Shown: one piece after another, positions 47,744 through 57,374 of the stretch
How the letters are laid out: every line of letters starts with the position of its first letter
How positions within the stretch are numbered: position 1 is the first letter of the stretch
Made by a program: the position numbers and the translations under genes
Assembly: GCA_963745765.1 (NCBI GenBank)
Contig: CAVUYQ010000024.1
Span: forward strand, 1 to 64,000
Length of the DNA: 64,000 nt
From: Ww85 sp963745765
GTDB taxonomy: Bacteria > Desulfobacterota > Desulfobulbia > Desulfobulbales > Desulfocapsaceae
Direction of reading: 5' to 3'
The notes under the pieces: model-generated
Database searches by the model: none
Seen by the model: only the letters and a program-made list of their open reading frames with translations
Told to the model about the DNA's origin: nothing

Positions 47744-50431
47744 ATGAACATACCAAGGAACACTCTTCGCCCAGCGCACCAGCTGCACGCGGTCATGATG
47801 AGCAGTCTTTCTTTTCTCATCTTCCTCAGTTTTGCTGTTGCGCAGCCGGCCCCGGCAGCACAGCAAAACACCGCTTTTCTGCCGTTGCGAATAATTGCTC
47901 CGCAGGTCGACACAACTTTTGCCGACCAGGTTGACACTGCCTTCAGCACAGCCCTGGCGGAAAAAGATCTGACGATGGTTGATAGGGAAACGGCGAAAAA
48001 ATTAGTGGATTACAACCAGTGGCCGCCTGATGTGAAAACGCTTGCGGCAGTTGCTGAAAAAACGGGTTACGACAATGTGGCAGTCGGCTCTTTTACGGTG
48101 ATAGGCGAACAGATCAGTGTTGATGTCAAGGTATACGACATCCTCGCACCGGAAAAGCCAAAATTCTTTTTCCAGGAAGCTCCATCGATCACCTCATATG
48201 ACACGGTTATTAAAGAGATAATCAAACAGATCACCGCCTACACCGGGCGGGCCCAGGTTATTGCCTCAATCAAACCAGAAGGCAACAAGCGGATCGACTC
48301 CGGTGCCATTCTCAGAAAAATCCTCACGAAAGCAGGTGACAGCTACTCTCCCAGCGGACTTCGTGAAGATTTAAAAGCAATCTATAAAATGGGTTATTTT
48401 GACGACGTGCAGATAGACCAGACCGAAGGTGAAAACGGTAAAGAAATCACCTTCCGTGTCACCGAAAAACCTACGATCAGCTCAATTACCTATTCAGGCC
48501 TTGATGAACTCTCGGAAAAAGACCTGTCCGAAGCCATCACACTCAAGGAGAACGGTATTTTAAACCCGGTCCGCGTAAATGCGGCCGCTGACGCCATCAG
48601 GGCGCTCTACAAATCAAAGGGGTACTACAATACCACCGTCACTCCCAATATCAGCTACCCGACTCCGGATAGTGCCGCTGTCCGCTTTGTCGTTGACGAA
48701 GGGAAAAAAATATATATCAAGGAAATCTCCTTTGAGGGCAACAAGACGTTTGACGCCGGCGAACTCGAGGATGTTATCCAGACGACTACAAAAAACTGGC
48801 TCTCATGGCTGACGGAAGACGGCCTGATCAACATGGATCTGGTGAATCAGGATGCGGCTCGTATCACTGCTTTCTATAACAATCACGGTTTTCTCGAAGC
48901 GCATGTCGGCGCCCCGATCATCACCCAGGATGCCGAATGGCTCTATGTAAAGTTTGTTGTGGAAGAGGGACCCCGTTTCAAAGTAGGTACCGTTGATCTT
49001 AAAGGTGATCTTATTGCCGATAAAGAAGTGTTTCTCGACATGCTCACCATCCGATCCGAAGAATATCTGAGTCGAAAAACACTGCGTGATGATATTCTGA
49101 AGATCACTGATTACTACTCCGAGCAGGGCTATGCCTTTGCCGAAATCCGCCCCGACCTGAACAAATCAGCTTCAGGCTCGCGGGTGGATGTCATGCTCAA
49201 GATTTCAAAGGGTGATCTGGTCTATATCAACCGGCTGAGCATACGCGGTAACACTCGAACCCGCGATAATGTAATCCGTCGTGAACTCGTTGTTGCGGAA
49301 GGCGGACTATTCGATGCCAAGGCCTTACGGGAGAGCTCTCAAAAACTGCAGCGCCTCGATTATTTTGAAGAGGTAACTATTGAACCGGAACCGTCCCTTG
49401 ATCCCTCCAAAATGAATGTGACCGTCAATGTAAAGGAAAAGAGTACCGGCCAGTTCAGCGTCGGCGCCGGTTATTCCTCCGTTGATAAGCTCATCCTGAT
49501 GGGTGAGATTTCCGAGAACAATTTCCTCGGGATGGGACATCGTCTCGCTCTCAGCGGCAATATCGGCAGCAGCAGCTCCCGTTTCAATCTGGGATGGACT
49601 AATCCGCGGCTAAACGATACCAACCTTTCCGTTGGTGCGGATCTGTTCAACTGGGAAAGGGAATATGATGATTACACCAGGAATACCAAAGGCGCCGCCC
49701 TTCGCTTTGGACACCCCTTCTGGGGACAATGGCGCATGTATGAGACCTACAGCTATACCGATACACAACTCAGCGATGTCGCAGAGGATGCTTCCTATAT
49801 CATACAGGAATCGCAGAATGTTCCGATTACCAGCGCCATTACGATTGCTTTTATTCGTGATACCCGGGACAAACTCTATGGCGCAACAACAGGTTCCAGG
49901 AACTCGATCAGCGTAAAATACGCCGGCGGGCCACTTGGCGGCGATTCTCAATTCACCAAGTTGGAAGGCATCTCCAGCTGGTTTTTCCCAATGCCCTTAA
50001 GTACGGTCTTTCACGCCCTTGGCTCGGTGGGTATCGCCAATGCAAACGAAACAAACGGGCTTCCCGTTTACGAGCGTTTCTATCTCGGTGGCATGAACAC
50101 GATCAGGGGATATGAGTATGGCCAGGTCAGCCCCATCGATCCGGACACCGGTGATCGCATCGGCGGCGACCGCATGTGGTTTATCAATACAGAATTGGTT
50201 TTTCCCCTCCTCAAGGAGCAGGGTTTATATGGTGCAGTCTTCTTTGACGCAGGTGAGTCCATCGCTGAAGACCAATCTAACAGCCTTGACCAGATTGCCA
50301 AGGGAACCGGTCTTGAAATCCGCTGGCTGTCACCGATGGGACCGCTGAGGATTGTCTGGGGATACAACCTGGACCCGTGGTATGACGAACCCCAGACTGT
50401 CTGGGATTTCAGTATCGGCGGCCAGTTCTGA
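47744..50431 (+). CDS. bamA: Outer membrane protein assembly factor BamA with TolB-like extension
   Basis: 895 residues. A signal peptide (residues 1-40, to PAPAAQ) is followed by a domain (about 45-165) that resembles TolB-N/secretin-like lipoprotein folds (AFLPLRIIAPQVDTTFADQV), an extension known from deltaproteobacterial BamA. Five POTRA repeats follow (about 168-560; each ends in a GYFDDVQ- or GYAFAEIR-like motif), then a C-terminal 16-strand barrel (560-895) with the conserved MNTIRGYEYG loop and the final aromatic strand WDFSIGGQF. It inserts beta-barrel proteins into the outer membrane. A strong terminator follows at 50464. Confidence 0.92.
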   Translation: MNIPRNTLRPAHQLHAVMMSSLSFLIFLSFAVAQPAPAAQQNTAFLPLRIIAPQVDTTFADQVDTAFSTALAEKDLTMVDRETAKKLVDYNQWPPDVKTLAAVAEKTGYDNVAVGSFTVIGEQISVDVKVYDILAPEKPKFFFQEAPSITSYDTVIKEIIKQITAYTGRAQVIASIKPEGNKRIDSGAILRKILTKAGDSYSPSGLREDLKAIYKMGYFDDVQIDQTEGENGKEITFRVTEKPTISSITYSGLDELSEKDLSEAITLKENGILNPVRVNAAADAIRALYKSKGYYNTTVTPNISYPTPDSAAVRFVVDEGKKIYIKEISFEGNKTFDAGELEDVIQTTTKNWLSWLTEDGLINMDLVNQDAARITAFYNNHGFLEAHVGAPIITQDAEWLYVKFVVEEGPRFKVGTVDLKGDLIADKEVFLDMLTIRSEEYLSRKTLRDDILKITDYYSEQGYAFAEIRPDLNKSASGSRVDVMLKISKGDLVYINRLSIRGNTRTRDNVIRRELVVAEGGLFDAKALRESSQKLQRLDYFEEVTIEPEPSLDPSKMNVTVNVKEKSTGQFSVGAGYSSVDKLILMGEISENNFLGMGHRLALSGNIGSSSSRFNLGWTNPRLNDTNLSVGADLFNWEREYDDYTRNTKGAALRFGHPFWGQWRMYETYSYTDTQLSDVAEDASYIIQESQNVPITSAITIAFIRDTRDKLYGATTGSRNSISVKYAGGPLGGDSQFTKLEGISSWFFPMPLSTVFHALGSVGIANANETNGLPVYERFYLGGMNTIRGYEYGQVSPIDPDTGDRIGGDRMWFINTELVFPLLKEQGLYGAVFFDAGESIAEDQSNSLDQIAKGTGLEIRWLSPMGPLRIVWGYNLDPWYDEPQTVWDFSIGGQF

Positions 50432-50463
50432 TTTTTCACCGACCAAAGCCAGCAGCTTCTCCA

Positions 50464-50503
50464 GCCGACTGCACTGCACGTGCAGTCGGCATTTTTCTCT
50501 TTT
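50464..50503 (+). terminator. Rho-independent terminator after bamA
   Basis: The stem GCCGACTGCAC / GTGCAGTCGGC (50464-50490) is an 11-bp perfect GC-rich hairpin, followed by ATTTTTCTCTTTT. It ends exactly at the mfd start codon (ATG 50504). Confidence 0.85.
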
Positions 50504-53500
50504 ATGCCTTACTATCCTCCTTTCATTAAAGACAGCACCTCGCTGGTTACCGGTCTTCGAGGTTCAAGTCCTGCCTGGTATTGCGCACAGGCAGCTGCGG
50601 ACAGTCCTGTCTGCTGTATCCTGCCTGATGAGCAGATGATCGCAGGATTCGAACAGGACATCTCGTTTTTTACCGATCTGCCGGTAATTGCCTACCCTGG
50701 TTACGAAATTCCTGCCTACACACCACTTTCCCCTGACCAGCGCACCACAGCTGCACGGCTCTCGGCGCTGTACCAGATGATGGAAAGCCGGAAGTCATTC
50801 ATACTGGCGGTATCCATCGAAGCATTTCTTCGTCGGGTCATGCCCCGGCACCTGCTGCAGCAACATGCCGAATTGCTGATGGAAGGAGAGGATTTCGATC
50901 ACCAGAAGTTACGCGCGTCCCTGGTGACAATGGGCTATGAGCAAACCTCCCTGGTGAAGGATTTTGGAGATTTTTCAATACGGGGCGGTGTGGTTGACAT
51001 CTATCCTCCGCCCTTTCTCCTGCCGGATGGCCAGTTGCACGACTCGCCGATCCGGCTGGATTTTTTCGGCGACACCATCGAGTCGATTCGCCCCTTCAAC
51101 CCTTTGTCGCAGCGTTCCACCGGACATATCGAAGAGGCGGTGGTTCTTCCCGTCAGCGATATACTGCTTGGCGGTGACGATCCGGCTCCCCTGGATCAGG
51201 CCTTGCGGATATTCAGGCAGCAGGGTGAAGCATGCGGCTGGTCCTCGGATAAAACCCATGAAATCATCGAATGCCTGAAAAGCGGCCGCAGATTTGCCGG
51301 AATCGAGTTTTTTCTCCCGCTGTTCAGCGGTTCACAGGAACAGAAAAGTGCGACCGTCCTTGACTACCTGCCCAAAGATACGAGGCTCATTTTTGTTGAC
51401 CCGCAGGCCATAAGCCAGCAGGCGCAGATCGTCTGCGAGCGTATCGAAGCAAATTTCAGCACCGCCCGGCAACAGAAAACACCGGCCCTGCCGCCCGGCG
51501 AGCTGTTTATCTCTATCGACCATCTGGCTGACGCAACCGGGAAATTTAAAAATTCGGCTTTCACTGATTTTGTTGCAGAAGAAAGTTCAGCCCTGAACTT
51601 TCCATCAACAAATCACCAGCTCCTCAAACAGGAAATCTCACTGCAGAGAAAGAAACACGGCCTGCTGACTCCCCTGGCAGAGCAGATCATAGCCTGGCTG
51701 GAAGACGGCGATACGGTTATCATCGGCTGCCGGTCTGAGCATCGTCAGAAGACACTTGCCGAATTACTGCAGCGTTTTCCTTTTACCTGCCTGCCTCTCA
51801 CCGGCCCACTCAACCTCGACAAACTGCCCCAAGCCGGAACAACAACGGCCTTATACCTTTGTGATCGCCCGCTGAGTTCAGGCTTCAGCATGGCTGAAAA
51901 ACAGCTGCACCTTATTTCAGAAAGTGAATTATTCGGTGATATGCGCCTCGGCGGCAAAAAACAGCGCAAACAAAAAGAGACCGAGCCGATCAACTTCACC
52001 CAGCTGCAGGACGGTGACATTGTCGTACACCGCGACCACGGCCTCGGAAAATATCGCGGGCTGGTAACCATGCAGCTTCAGGGTGTCATCAACGACTTCA
52101 TGCTCCTTGAATACCGGGATCAGGATAAACTCTACCTTCCGGTTGATCGACTCAACCTGGTCAGCCGCTATGAAGGCTTGTCCGACAAAGAGCCGAAAAT
52201 CGATAAACTTGGATCGCAAAGTTGGAAAACCACCAAGCAGAAAATATCGGATGAGGTGTGGAAAGTCGCAGAGGAACTTCTGGCCATTTACGCCCAGCGT
52301 GAATTACGAACGGGCAGGGCCTTTTCTCCCGCAGGAGAATTATATCGGGAGTTGGAAGAGTCCTTTGCCTTTGACGAAACGCCGGGCCAGTATCGGGCCA
52401 TCACCGATACTATTGATGATCTTACCTCGGATCGTCCCATGGATCGGCTCATTTGCGGAGATGTCGGCTATGGCAAGACCGAAGTTGCCATCAGGGCTGC
52501 CTTCAAGGTGGTGGATGATGGGTTTCAGGCTGCCGTTCTGGTACCGACAACGGTTCTTGCTGAGCAGCATGCCAAGACATTTCGGGAACGTTTCAAGGAT
52601 TTCCCGGTCCGCATTGAATGCATTAACCGCTTCAGGACTCAGAAGCAGCAGAAAGAGATTGTTGCTGACTGTAAAAACGGTTCCATTGATATCATCATCG
52701 GCACGCATCGCCTGCTCTCCAAAGATATCGTTTTTGCCAAACTCGGGCTGCTTATTGTTGACGAGGAACACCGGTTCGGGGTGGCCCACAAGGAAAAAAT
52801 CAAGCGCATCAAGGCAGAGGTGGATATCCTGACCCTGACGGCTACACCGATCCCCCGTACCTTGCAGTTATCCCTGCTCGGTATCCGGGATCTTTCGGTG
52901 ATATCTACCCCTCCGCAGCACCGCCGACCGATCAAGACCTTTGTTGCCCGCTATGACGATCTCGTCATTAAAGAGGCCGTCAGCCGGGAACTTGTGCGCG
53001 GCGGCCAGGTTTTCCTGGTACACAACCGGGTCAAGTCCATCCACCGCATGGCTGCAAACCTGCAGAAACTTGTGCCCCAGGCACGGGTCGCTGTTGCCCA
53101 TGGGCAGATGGCCGGCAAGGAGCTTGAAGAGATCATGGTAGCCTTTGTCAAACAGGAGATCGATGTTCTTGTCAGCACTACGATTATCGAGTCCGGCCTT
53201 GACATCCCGACGGCCAACACCATTATCATCAACCGGGCAGACCGTCTCGGCCTTGCTGAAATTTACCAGCTCCGCGGCAGGGTCGGCCGTTCGTCTACCC
53301 AGTCCTTCGCCTATATGCTCGTACCCTCACTGGATCATCTATCCAAAGAGTCGCGTGAGCGGCTGCGGGCCTTGATGGAATACAACGAGCTTGGCGGCGG
53401 GTTCAAGCTGGCCATGTCCGACCTGCAGATTCGCGGTGGCGGAAATCTGCTCGGTGTTTCACAGAGCGGGCACATCGCCGCTATCGGCTACGACCTCTAT

Positions 53501-54046
53501 CTCGAGCTGCTGCAGAAAACCGTAGCAGATCTCAAGGCAAAGGATCAGGAAGGACATAGTGGTGCGTTCAGAGACGATCTGGATCCGGAAATAAACCTGC
53601 AGATTTCCGCCTATCTACCGGAAAGTTTTATTGCCGACATCAGCCAGCGCTATATCCTGTATCGCCGCATTGCCGCATCAAGCCGGGAAGACAACGCCTT
53701 CCTTGAAGATCTCAAAGACGAACTCGTTGATCGTTATGGACCGCTGCCGGATGAAGTGATTAATCTTTTCAGAATTGTGGCTATAAAAAAGGCACTCATT
53801 CCGCTGCGGGTCAATAAACTTGAACGCGGGCCGCAGAACCTGGTTCTATCGTTCATGACCGATACCCCGGTTAAAACCGAGCTCCTTTTAAATTATCTGC
53901 AAAAAACTGACAACAATTCCCGGATTACCCCTGACGGCAGACTCATTATCGATGCTTCTACAGATTCAGACGAATCGCTTTATGAAGCCGTCAACACAAC
54001 CCTGCTTACATTAAACCGACTCACCCATGAACCCGCCACCAAATAA
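50504..54046 (+). CDS. mfd: Transcription-repair coupling factor Mfd
   Basis: 1,180 residues from ATG 50504. UvrB-homology domains (about 20-340: SIRGGVVDIYPPPFLLPDG), the RNA polymerase-interacting domain (about 500-570: LQDGDIVVHRDHGLGKYRGL), and a RecG-like SF2 motor (about 630-985) with DRLICGDVGYGKTEVAIRAAF (Walker A), LLIVDEEHRFGV (DEEH), LTLTATPIPRTLQLSLLG and VSTTIIESGLDIPTANT. The C-terminal TRCF domain ends in a charged tail. Mfd removes stalled RNA polymerase and recruits UvrA. No Shine-Dalgarno sequence is visible, since the start abuts the bamA terminator; the transcript start must lie inside or beyond the hairpin, or the true start is slightly downstream. Confidence 0.92.
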   Translation: MPYYPPFIKDSTSLVTGLRGSSPAWYCAQAAADSPVCCILPDEQMIAGFEQDISFFTDLPVIAYPGYEIPAYTPLSPDQRTTAARLSALYQMMESRKSFILAVSIEAFLRRVMPRHLLQQHAELLMEGEDFDHQKLRASLVTMGYEQTSLVKDFGDFSIRGGVVDIYPPPFLLPDGQLHDSPIRLDFFGDTIESIRPFNPLSQRSTGHIEEAVVLPVSDILLGGDDPAPLDQALRIFRQQGEACGWSSDKTHEIIECLKSGRRFAGIEFFLPLFSGSQEQKSATVLDYLPKDTRLIFVDPQAISQQAQIVCERIEANFSTARQQKTPALPPGELFISIDHLADATGKFKNSAFTDFVAEESSALNFPSTNHQLLKQEISLQRKKHGLLTPLAEQIIAWLEDGDTVIIGCRSEHRQKTLAELLQRFPFTCLPLTGPLNLDKLPQAGTTTALYLCDRPLSSGFSMAEKQLHLISESELFGDMRLGGKKQRKQKETEPINFTQLQDGDIVVHRDHGLGKYRGLVTMQLQGVINDFMLLEYRDQDKLYLPVDRLNLVSRYEGLSDKEPKIDKLGSQSWKTTKQKISDEVWKVAEELLAIYAQRELRTGRAFSPAGELYRELEESFAFDETPGQYRAITDTIDDLTSDRPMDRLICGDVGYGKTEVAIRAAFKVVDDGFQAAVLVPTTVLAEQHAKTFRERFKDFPVRIECINRFRTQKQQKEIVADCKNGSIDIIIGTHRLLSKDIVFAKLGLLIVDEEHRFGVAHKEKIKRIKAEVDILTLTATPIPRTLQLSLLGIRDLSVISTPPQHRRPIKTFVARYDDLVIKEAVSRELVRGGQVFLVHNRVKSIHRMAANLQKLVPQARVAVAHGQMAGKELEEIMVAFVKQEIDVLVSTTIIESGLDIPTANTIIINRADRLGLAEIYQLRGRVGRSSTQSFAYMLVPSLDHLSKESRERLRALMEYNELGGGFKLAMSDLQIRGGGNLLGVSQSGHIAAIGYDLYLELLQKTVADLKAKDQEGHSGAFRDDLDPEINLQISAYLPESFIADISQRYILYRRIAASSREDNAFLEDLKDELVDRYGPLPDEVINLFRIVAIKKALIPLRVNKLERGPQNLVLSFMTDTPVKTELLLNYLQKTDNNSRITPDGRLIIDASTDSDESLYEAVNTTLLTLNRLTHEPATK

Positions 54047-54707
54047 GATCACACCTGATTTTTGCTGGTCCGATATCGACACGGTACTGCTTGATATGGA
54101 CGGCACACTCCTGGACAAGTATTTTGATGATTATTTCTGGGAAGAGTTTGTCCCGCAAATCTACGCTGGAAAACATGGCATTCCCGTTGAACGGGCAACG
54201 GAAAAACTGCTGGACGGTTATCGGTTGGTGGAGGATACCCTGTCGTGGACAGACCTTGATTTCTGGTCGAACCGACTTGGTCTTGATATTGTTGCTCTCA
54301 AAGGACAGGTGAGTCATCTCGTTGCCGTCCACCCGTTTGTGATCGAATTCCTCAGCTATCTCGCAGGCCAGGGCAAGCATATCTGTCTTGTTACCGCCGC
54401 CCACAGCAAAACTCTTGCCATCAAAATGAAACAGGCCGATCTCACCCCCTACTTCACTACCATCATTTGCGCGGAAGAGATCGGGATGCCGAAAGAATCT
54501 CCCGATTTCTGGCATAAACTTGAAGCGCTGCTCGACTTTGATAGATCACGAACCTTCCTGGCCGATGATACAAGCAAGGTTCTGCATGCTGCCAGACGCC
54601 ATGGAATCAGCCAGGTCATTCACGTGGCCAGACCAAGCTCGCGCGGCCCTGTTCGTTATTCCGGCGAGTTTCCGTCTATAGCCTTCTTCAATGAACTGAT
54701 GTTTTGA
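54027..54707 (+). CDS. HAD hydrolase, GMP/IMP nucleotidase (YrfG-like)
   Basis: 226 residues. It overlaps mfd by 20 nt in a different frame. HAD motifs are LLDMDGTLLD (DxD nucleophile), VTAAHSK (Ser/Thr), and FLADDTSKVLHAARRHG (Asp pair). The conserved D-Y-(F)-W-E-E-(x)-VP-(x)-Y cap start is like YrfG, an IMP/GMP 5'-nucleotidase. The substrate is inferred from family resemblance only. Downstream, 54708-54991 has no supported gene. Confidence 0.8.
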   Translation: MNPPPNKITPDFCWSDIDTVLLDMDGTLLDKYFDDYFWEEFVPQIYAGKHGIPVERATEKLLDGYRLVEDTLSWTDLDFWSNRLGLDIVALKGQVSHLVAVHPFVIEFLSYLAGQGKHICLVTAAHSKTLAIKMKQADLTPYFTTIICAEEIGMPKESPDFWHKLEALLDFDRSRTFLADDTSKVLHAARRHGISQVIHVARPSSRGPVRYSGEFPSIAFFNELMF

Positions 54708-54991
54708 TCCCCGCAGTCAGAGGCCCTCGCAGCAGACAATCGAAACGGCAAGGGATGTTGATAACGTTACCGTTGCCCGGCTCAATGACCGTCTTGCCCG
54801 GATATTTCAGGAGTTGAGAAAATCTGTTCGTCAAGGAGACTGGTGATTCAGCAAGGGCGTAGTCGAACCGCAAAAGCAACGCCGGAAAGCGATTTGTATC
54901 GACTGGTGAGTGGAAAAAAATTGCCATCGTGGTTTAAATTCGGTAATAAAGATTTACAAATTTCCCTTTCACTCAAGAGATAAGGTGCATC

Positions 54992-55501
54992 ATGCTGTCA
55001 TTAAGAAGTGTACATCGAGCTGTCATTGCAGGAATTATCGGATTATCCCTCGTTTCATGTTCGACAAAGCAGAGCCAAAGCCCCGCGACGGTCATGCCCG
55101 CGACCAGCTCCGTACAAATCACTCTTGAGAAGAAGCGCATCCCGGACACCTGCGATGTGTTCGCCCAACTGATTTTTACCGTTCCAGCCAACATTACCGC
55201 CTCCGCGCTGAAAAAAAGTATTGAGCAGTACGCGATGAGTAACGGTGCCGATTTCGTGCTGATAGGAATGACCCGCGAAAGCAGCGATGCACCGGAGAGT
55301 GTTATTTTCCAGACCTACGGCCCCAAGACCCCCTATTCTTTCAAGAAAAGCTGGCTTGGCTGGAAATTCGGATTCTCGGATTGGAACCACGGCGGAGCAC
55401 TGGTAGATTATGGCTATGACCGATTAGAGGGAAGCGAAGCGGTTTTTGATGTCCCGGTCGAGGGACAGGCTGTGCTCCTCTCCTGTCCGCCAAAAAGCTG
55501 A
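54992..55501 (+). CDS. Lipoprotein, RcsF/YgdR-like fold (hypothetical)
   Basis: 169 residues behind AAGGTG. Signal peptide and lipobox LSLVSCSTKQ (Cys23). The mature part shows KKRIPDTCDVFAQLIFTVP and a later NGADFVLIGMTRE, a pattern seen in small periplasmic lipoproteins with a YajQ/RcsF-like alpha-beta core. The C-terminus has aromatic segments (WLGWKFGFSDWNHGG) and a final cysteine (SCPPKS). No role can be assigned. It is single-gene. Confidence 0.6.
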   Translation: MLSLRSVHRAVIAGIIGLSLVSCSTKQSQSPATVMPATSSVQITLEKKRIPDTCDVFAQLIFTVPANITASALKKSIEQYAMSNGADFVLIGMTRESSDAPESVIFQTYGPKTPYSFKKSWLGWKFGFSDWNHGGALVDYGYDRLEGSEAVFDVPVEGQAVLLSCPPKS

Positions 55502-56388
55502 TACCAGCCGCACGCACCCGGTCCGGAGATACCGACGCCAAACCATAGCAACCGCTGTCCGCATCGGCAGGCAACACTAACCTCAATATTTCATGAACAT
55601 TTCCTCTTTATCCAGATATCCTGCTGAAATAAAGAGATTTATAGAGGTGATTTCAGCAGAGGGAAAAGACCCTTTGTACCCTCGATATCATCGTCTAAAT
55701 GGCTGGCAATGTTCATGAAATATCCAGCTAAGTAATGGTTGCTAAATGGTCTCTTTTCACCCTGTTTTCGTCGGCAGGATGACGGGGGGCCGGCTTCCTG
55801 CCTTTCTTCCCAGAACCTTGTCCACAACACGGTGAACGGTGGCCAGGCATCAAATTCCTGCGGGGTTTTTCGTCCGGCAGTGACAACCGCCGGATTTTTT
55901 CTCCGCTTTAATCCGCTCTGCAATGGTCGATATGCCGTGTCTGAGAGCATCATTCTCAATGTCGGATTCCGTGTAGTTAAAGCAATAGCAGATGAGTTTA
56001 TCCATAAGAGTCACCCATTTTGTTCAGATTGTTGTCGTGGCCTTATCTGGAGGTATCGCCTGCCGGGCTTTGGCTGCATAATTTCATGCGGAACAGGCCG
56101 CAGGCTGGATCGAACAAGGCTCGGCAATTGCGACGTGGTGGACAAGGTTACCTCAAAACGGAAAATTGTGACACGAAATCTTCATCCCCCGCAGCCAGGT
56201 TAACCCTCAGACGGTCAACCTTGTCACCCGGAAGCCTGCAGGAAATTGCCCCGGTTGACTCGCAAGCGACAGTGCATCCATAGACAACTTCGCTCTGCAT
56301 CGGGAATTGCCCAGTATTAGCTGGACACACCAGGCCCGTTATGTAAAGATTATCCCCCTGTTGCAAAACAACCCTAGAGGAGAAAGTC
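55502..56388. other. 887-bp stretch with an inverted-repeat element and no clear gene
   Basis: The only structure is the element at 55586-55723. A plus-strand frame around 55739-56203 contains a short segment ending ILNVGFRVVKAIAD that recalls the end of formylglycine-generating-type proteins, but the rest does not match and it is not called. The region just before 56389 has a good ribosome-binding site (GAGGAGAAAG) for the dehydrogenase. Confidence 0.4.
55586..55723. mobile_element. MITE-like or hairpin element with 16-bp perfect inverted repeats
   Basis: ATATTTCATGAACATT (55586-55601) and AATGTTCATGAAATAT (55708-55723) are exact reverse complements. Inside, CTGCTGAAAT and ATTTCAGCAG (near 55621 and 55651) form a second inverted pair. 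There is no coding capacity. Such nested inverted repeats fit a small non-autonomous element or a structured RNA. Confidence 0.55.
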
Positions 56389-57285
56389 ATGCAGATCGGA
56401 TTTGTCGGACTTGGCCAGATGGGAAGCCCCATGGCCCTTAATTTGGCAGCGGCCCAGTCGCTCGTCGTCTTTGATCGGGAAAAAGAGCGTTGTATGCCGC
56501 TCGTTGAAAAAGGAGCACGCTGCGCAGACGGCCTGAGCGATATAGCCCGGGCCGATGTTATCTTCCTCAGTCTTCCCGACGGCAGGATTGTTGAAGACGT
56601 TGTCTGTGGGAAAGGCGGCCTTCTGGAAATGATGAAACCGGGAACGATCATCGTAGATACCAGTACCATTAATTACACGGCCACCCTGTCAATCGCAGAA
56701 AGACTCGACCAGGCAGGTATCGAGTTTATCGATGCACCTGTTTCCGGCATGCAGGCCAGGGCTGAAAACGGAACGCTGACGATGATGTGCGGAGGGAGGG
56801 AAGCACTCATTGCAAAACTTCACCCGCTCTTCACGCACCTGGCATCTCTCATCGTGCATATGGGTCCCGCTGGTTCCGGTCAACTGGCCAAACTCATTAA
56901 CCAGCTGCTCTTTGATATCAATTTAGCCGCAATAGCTGAAATAATGCCGATGGCAGTCAAGCTCGGCCTCGATCCCGAGACTATCGCCAGCGTGGTGAAC
57001 AGCGGCACCGGCCGGAGCTATGCCTCTGAATTTTTCATCCCGAACATCCTGCAGGGCAGCTTCAACCAGGGTTATCCGATGACAAATGCCTACAAGGATC
57101 TGATCTGCGGCGCGGAAATTTCCGCCCGCTACAAGATACCTGCCCCGCTACTGGCGGCTGCGACCACGACCTACCAGCAGGCACTTCTGGCCGGCCACGG
57201 TGAGAGCGACAAAGGCGCAATGATCAAGGTATTCGAAGAACTGCTCGGTGTTGAATTTCGGGCAAAAAAGCACGCTGAAGAATAA
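56389..57285 (+). CDS. NAD(P)-dependent beta-hydroxyacid dehydrogenase (3-hydroxyisobutyrate dehydrogenase family)
   Basis: 298 residues, intact. Rossmann start QIGFVGLGQMGSPMALNLA (GxGxxG), substrate motif FIDAPVSGMQARAENGTLTMMCGG (D-A-P-V-S-G), and catalytic lysine in SGQLAKLINQLLF (G-x-x-x-K). The family oxidises beta-hydroxyacids or reduces semialdehydes (tartronate, glyoxylate, succinate). It opens the hypD-side cluster, but how it links to hydroxyproline is not evident. A tartronate-semialdehyde-reductase role would connect to the hydroxypyruvate isomerase at 16473, but the genes are 40 kb apart, so this is only a possibility. Confidence 0.85.
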   Translation: MQIGFVGLGQMGSPMALNLAAAQSLVVFDREKERCMPLVEKGARCADGLSDIARADVIFLSLPDGRIVEDVVCGKGGLLEMMKPGTIIVDTSTINYTATLSIAERLDQAGIEFIDAPVSGMQARAENGTLTMMCGGREALIAKLHPLFTHLASLIVHMGPAGSGQLAKLINQLLFDINLAAIAEIMPMAVKLGLDPETIASVVNSGTGRSYASEFFIPNILQGSFNQGYPMTNAYKDLICGAEISARYKIPAPLLAAATTTYQQALLAGHGESDKGAMIKVFEELLGVEFRAKKHAEE

Positions 57286-57374
57286 CACAAACGGGTGCCT
57301 TGAATAACAATCAGGCATCGTTCAAGATCAAGACAAACACGAAATTGCACCGTAATCAAAAAGGCTTGAGAAAG

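Noticed and set aside
54727..54846. Short helical plus-strand peptide ending in RKSVRQGDW after the HAD gene
   Set aside because: No start codon in frame and no homologue recognised; most likely a fragment or chance frame.
55739..56203. Plus-strand frame ending in a formylglycine-generating-enzyme-like motif (ILNVGFRVVKA)
   Set aside because: Only about 12 residues match; upstream codons show no family similarity and no start with a ribosome-binding site.
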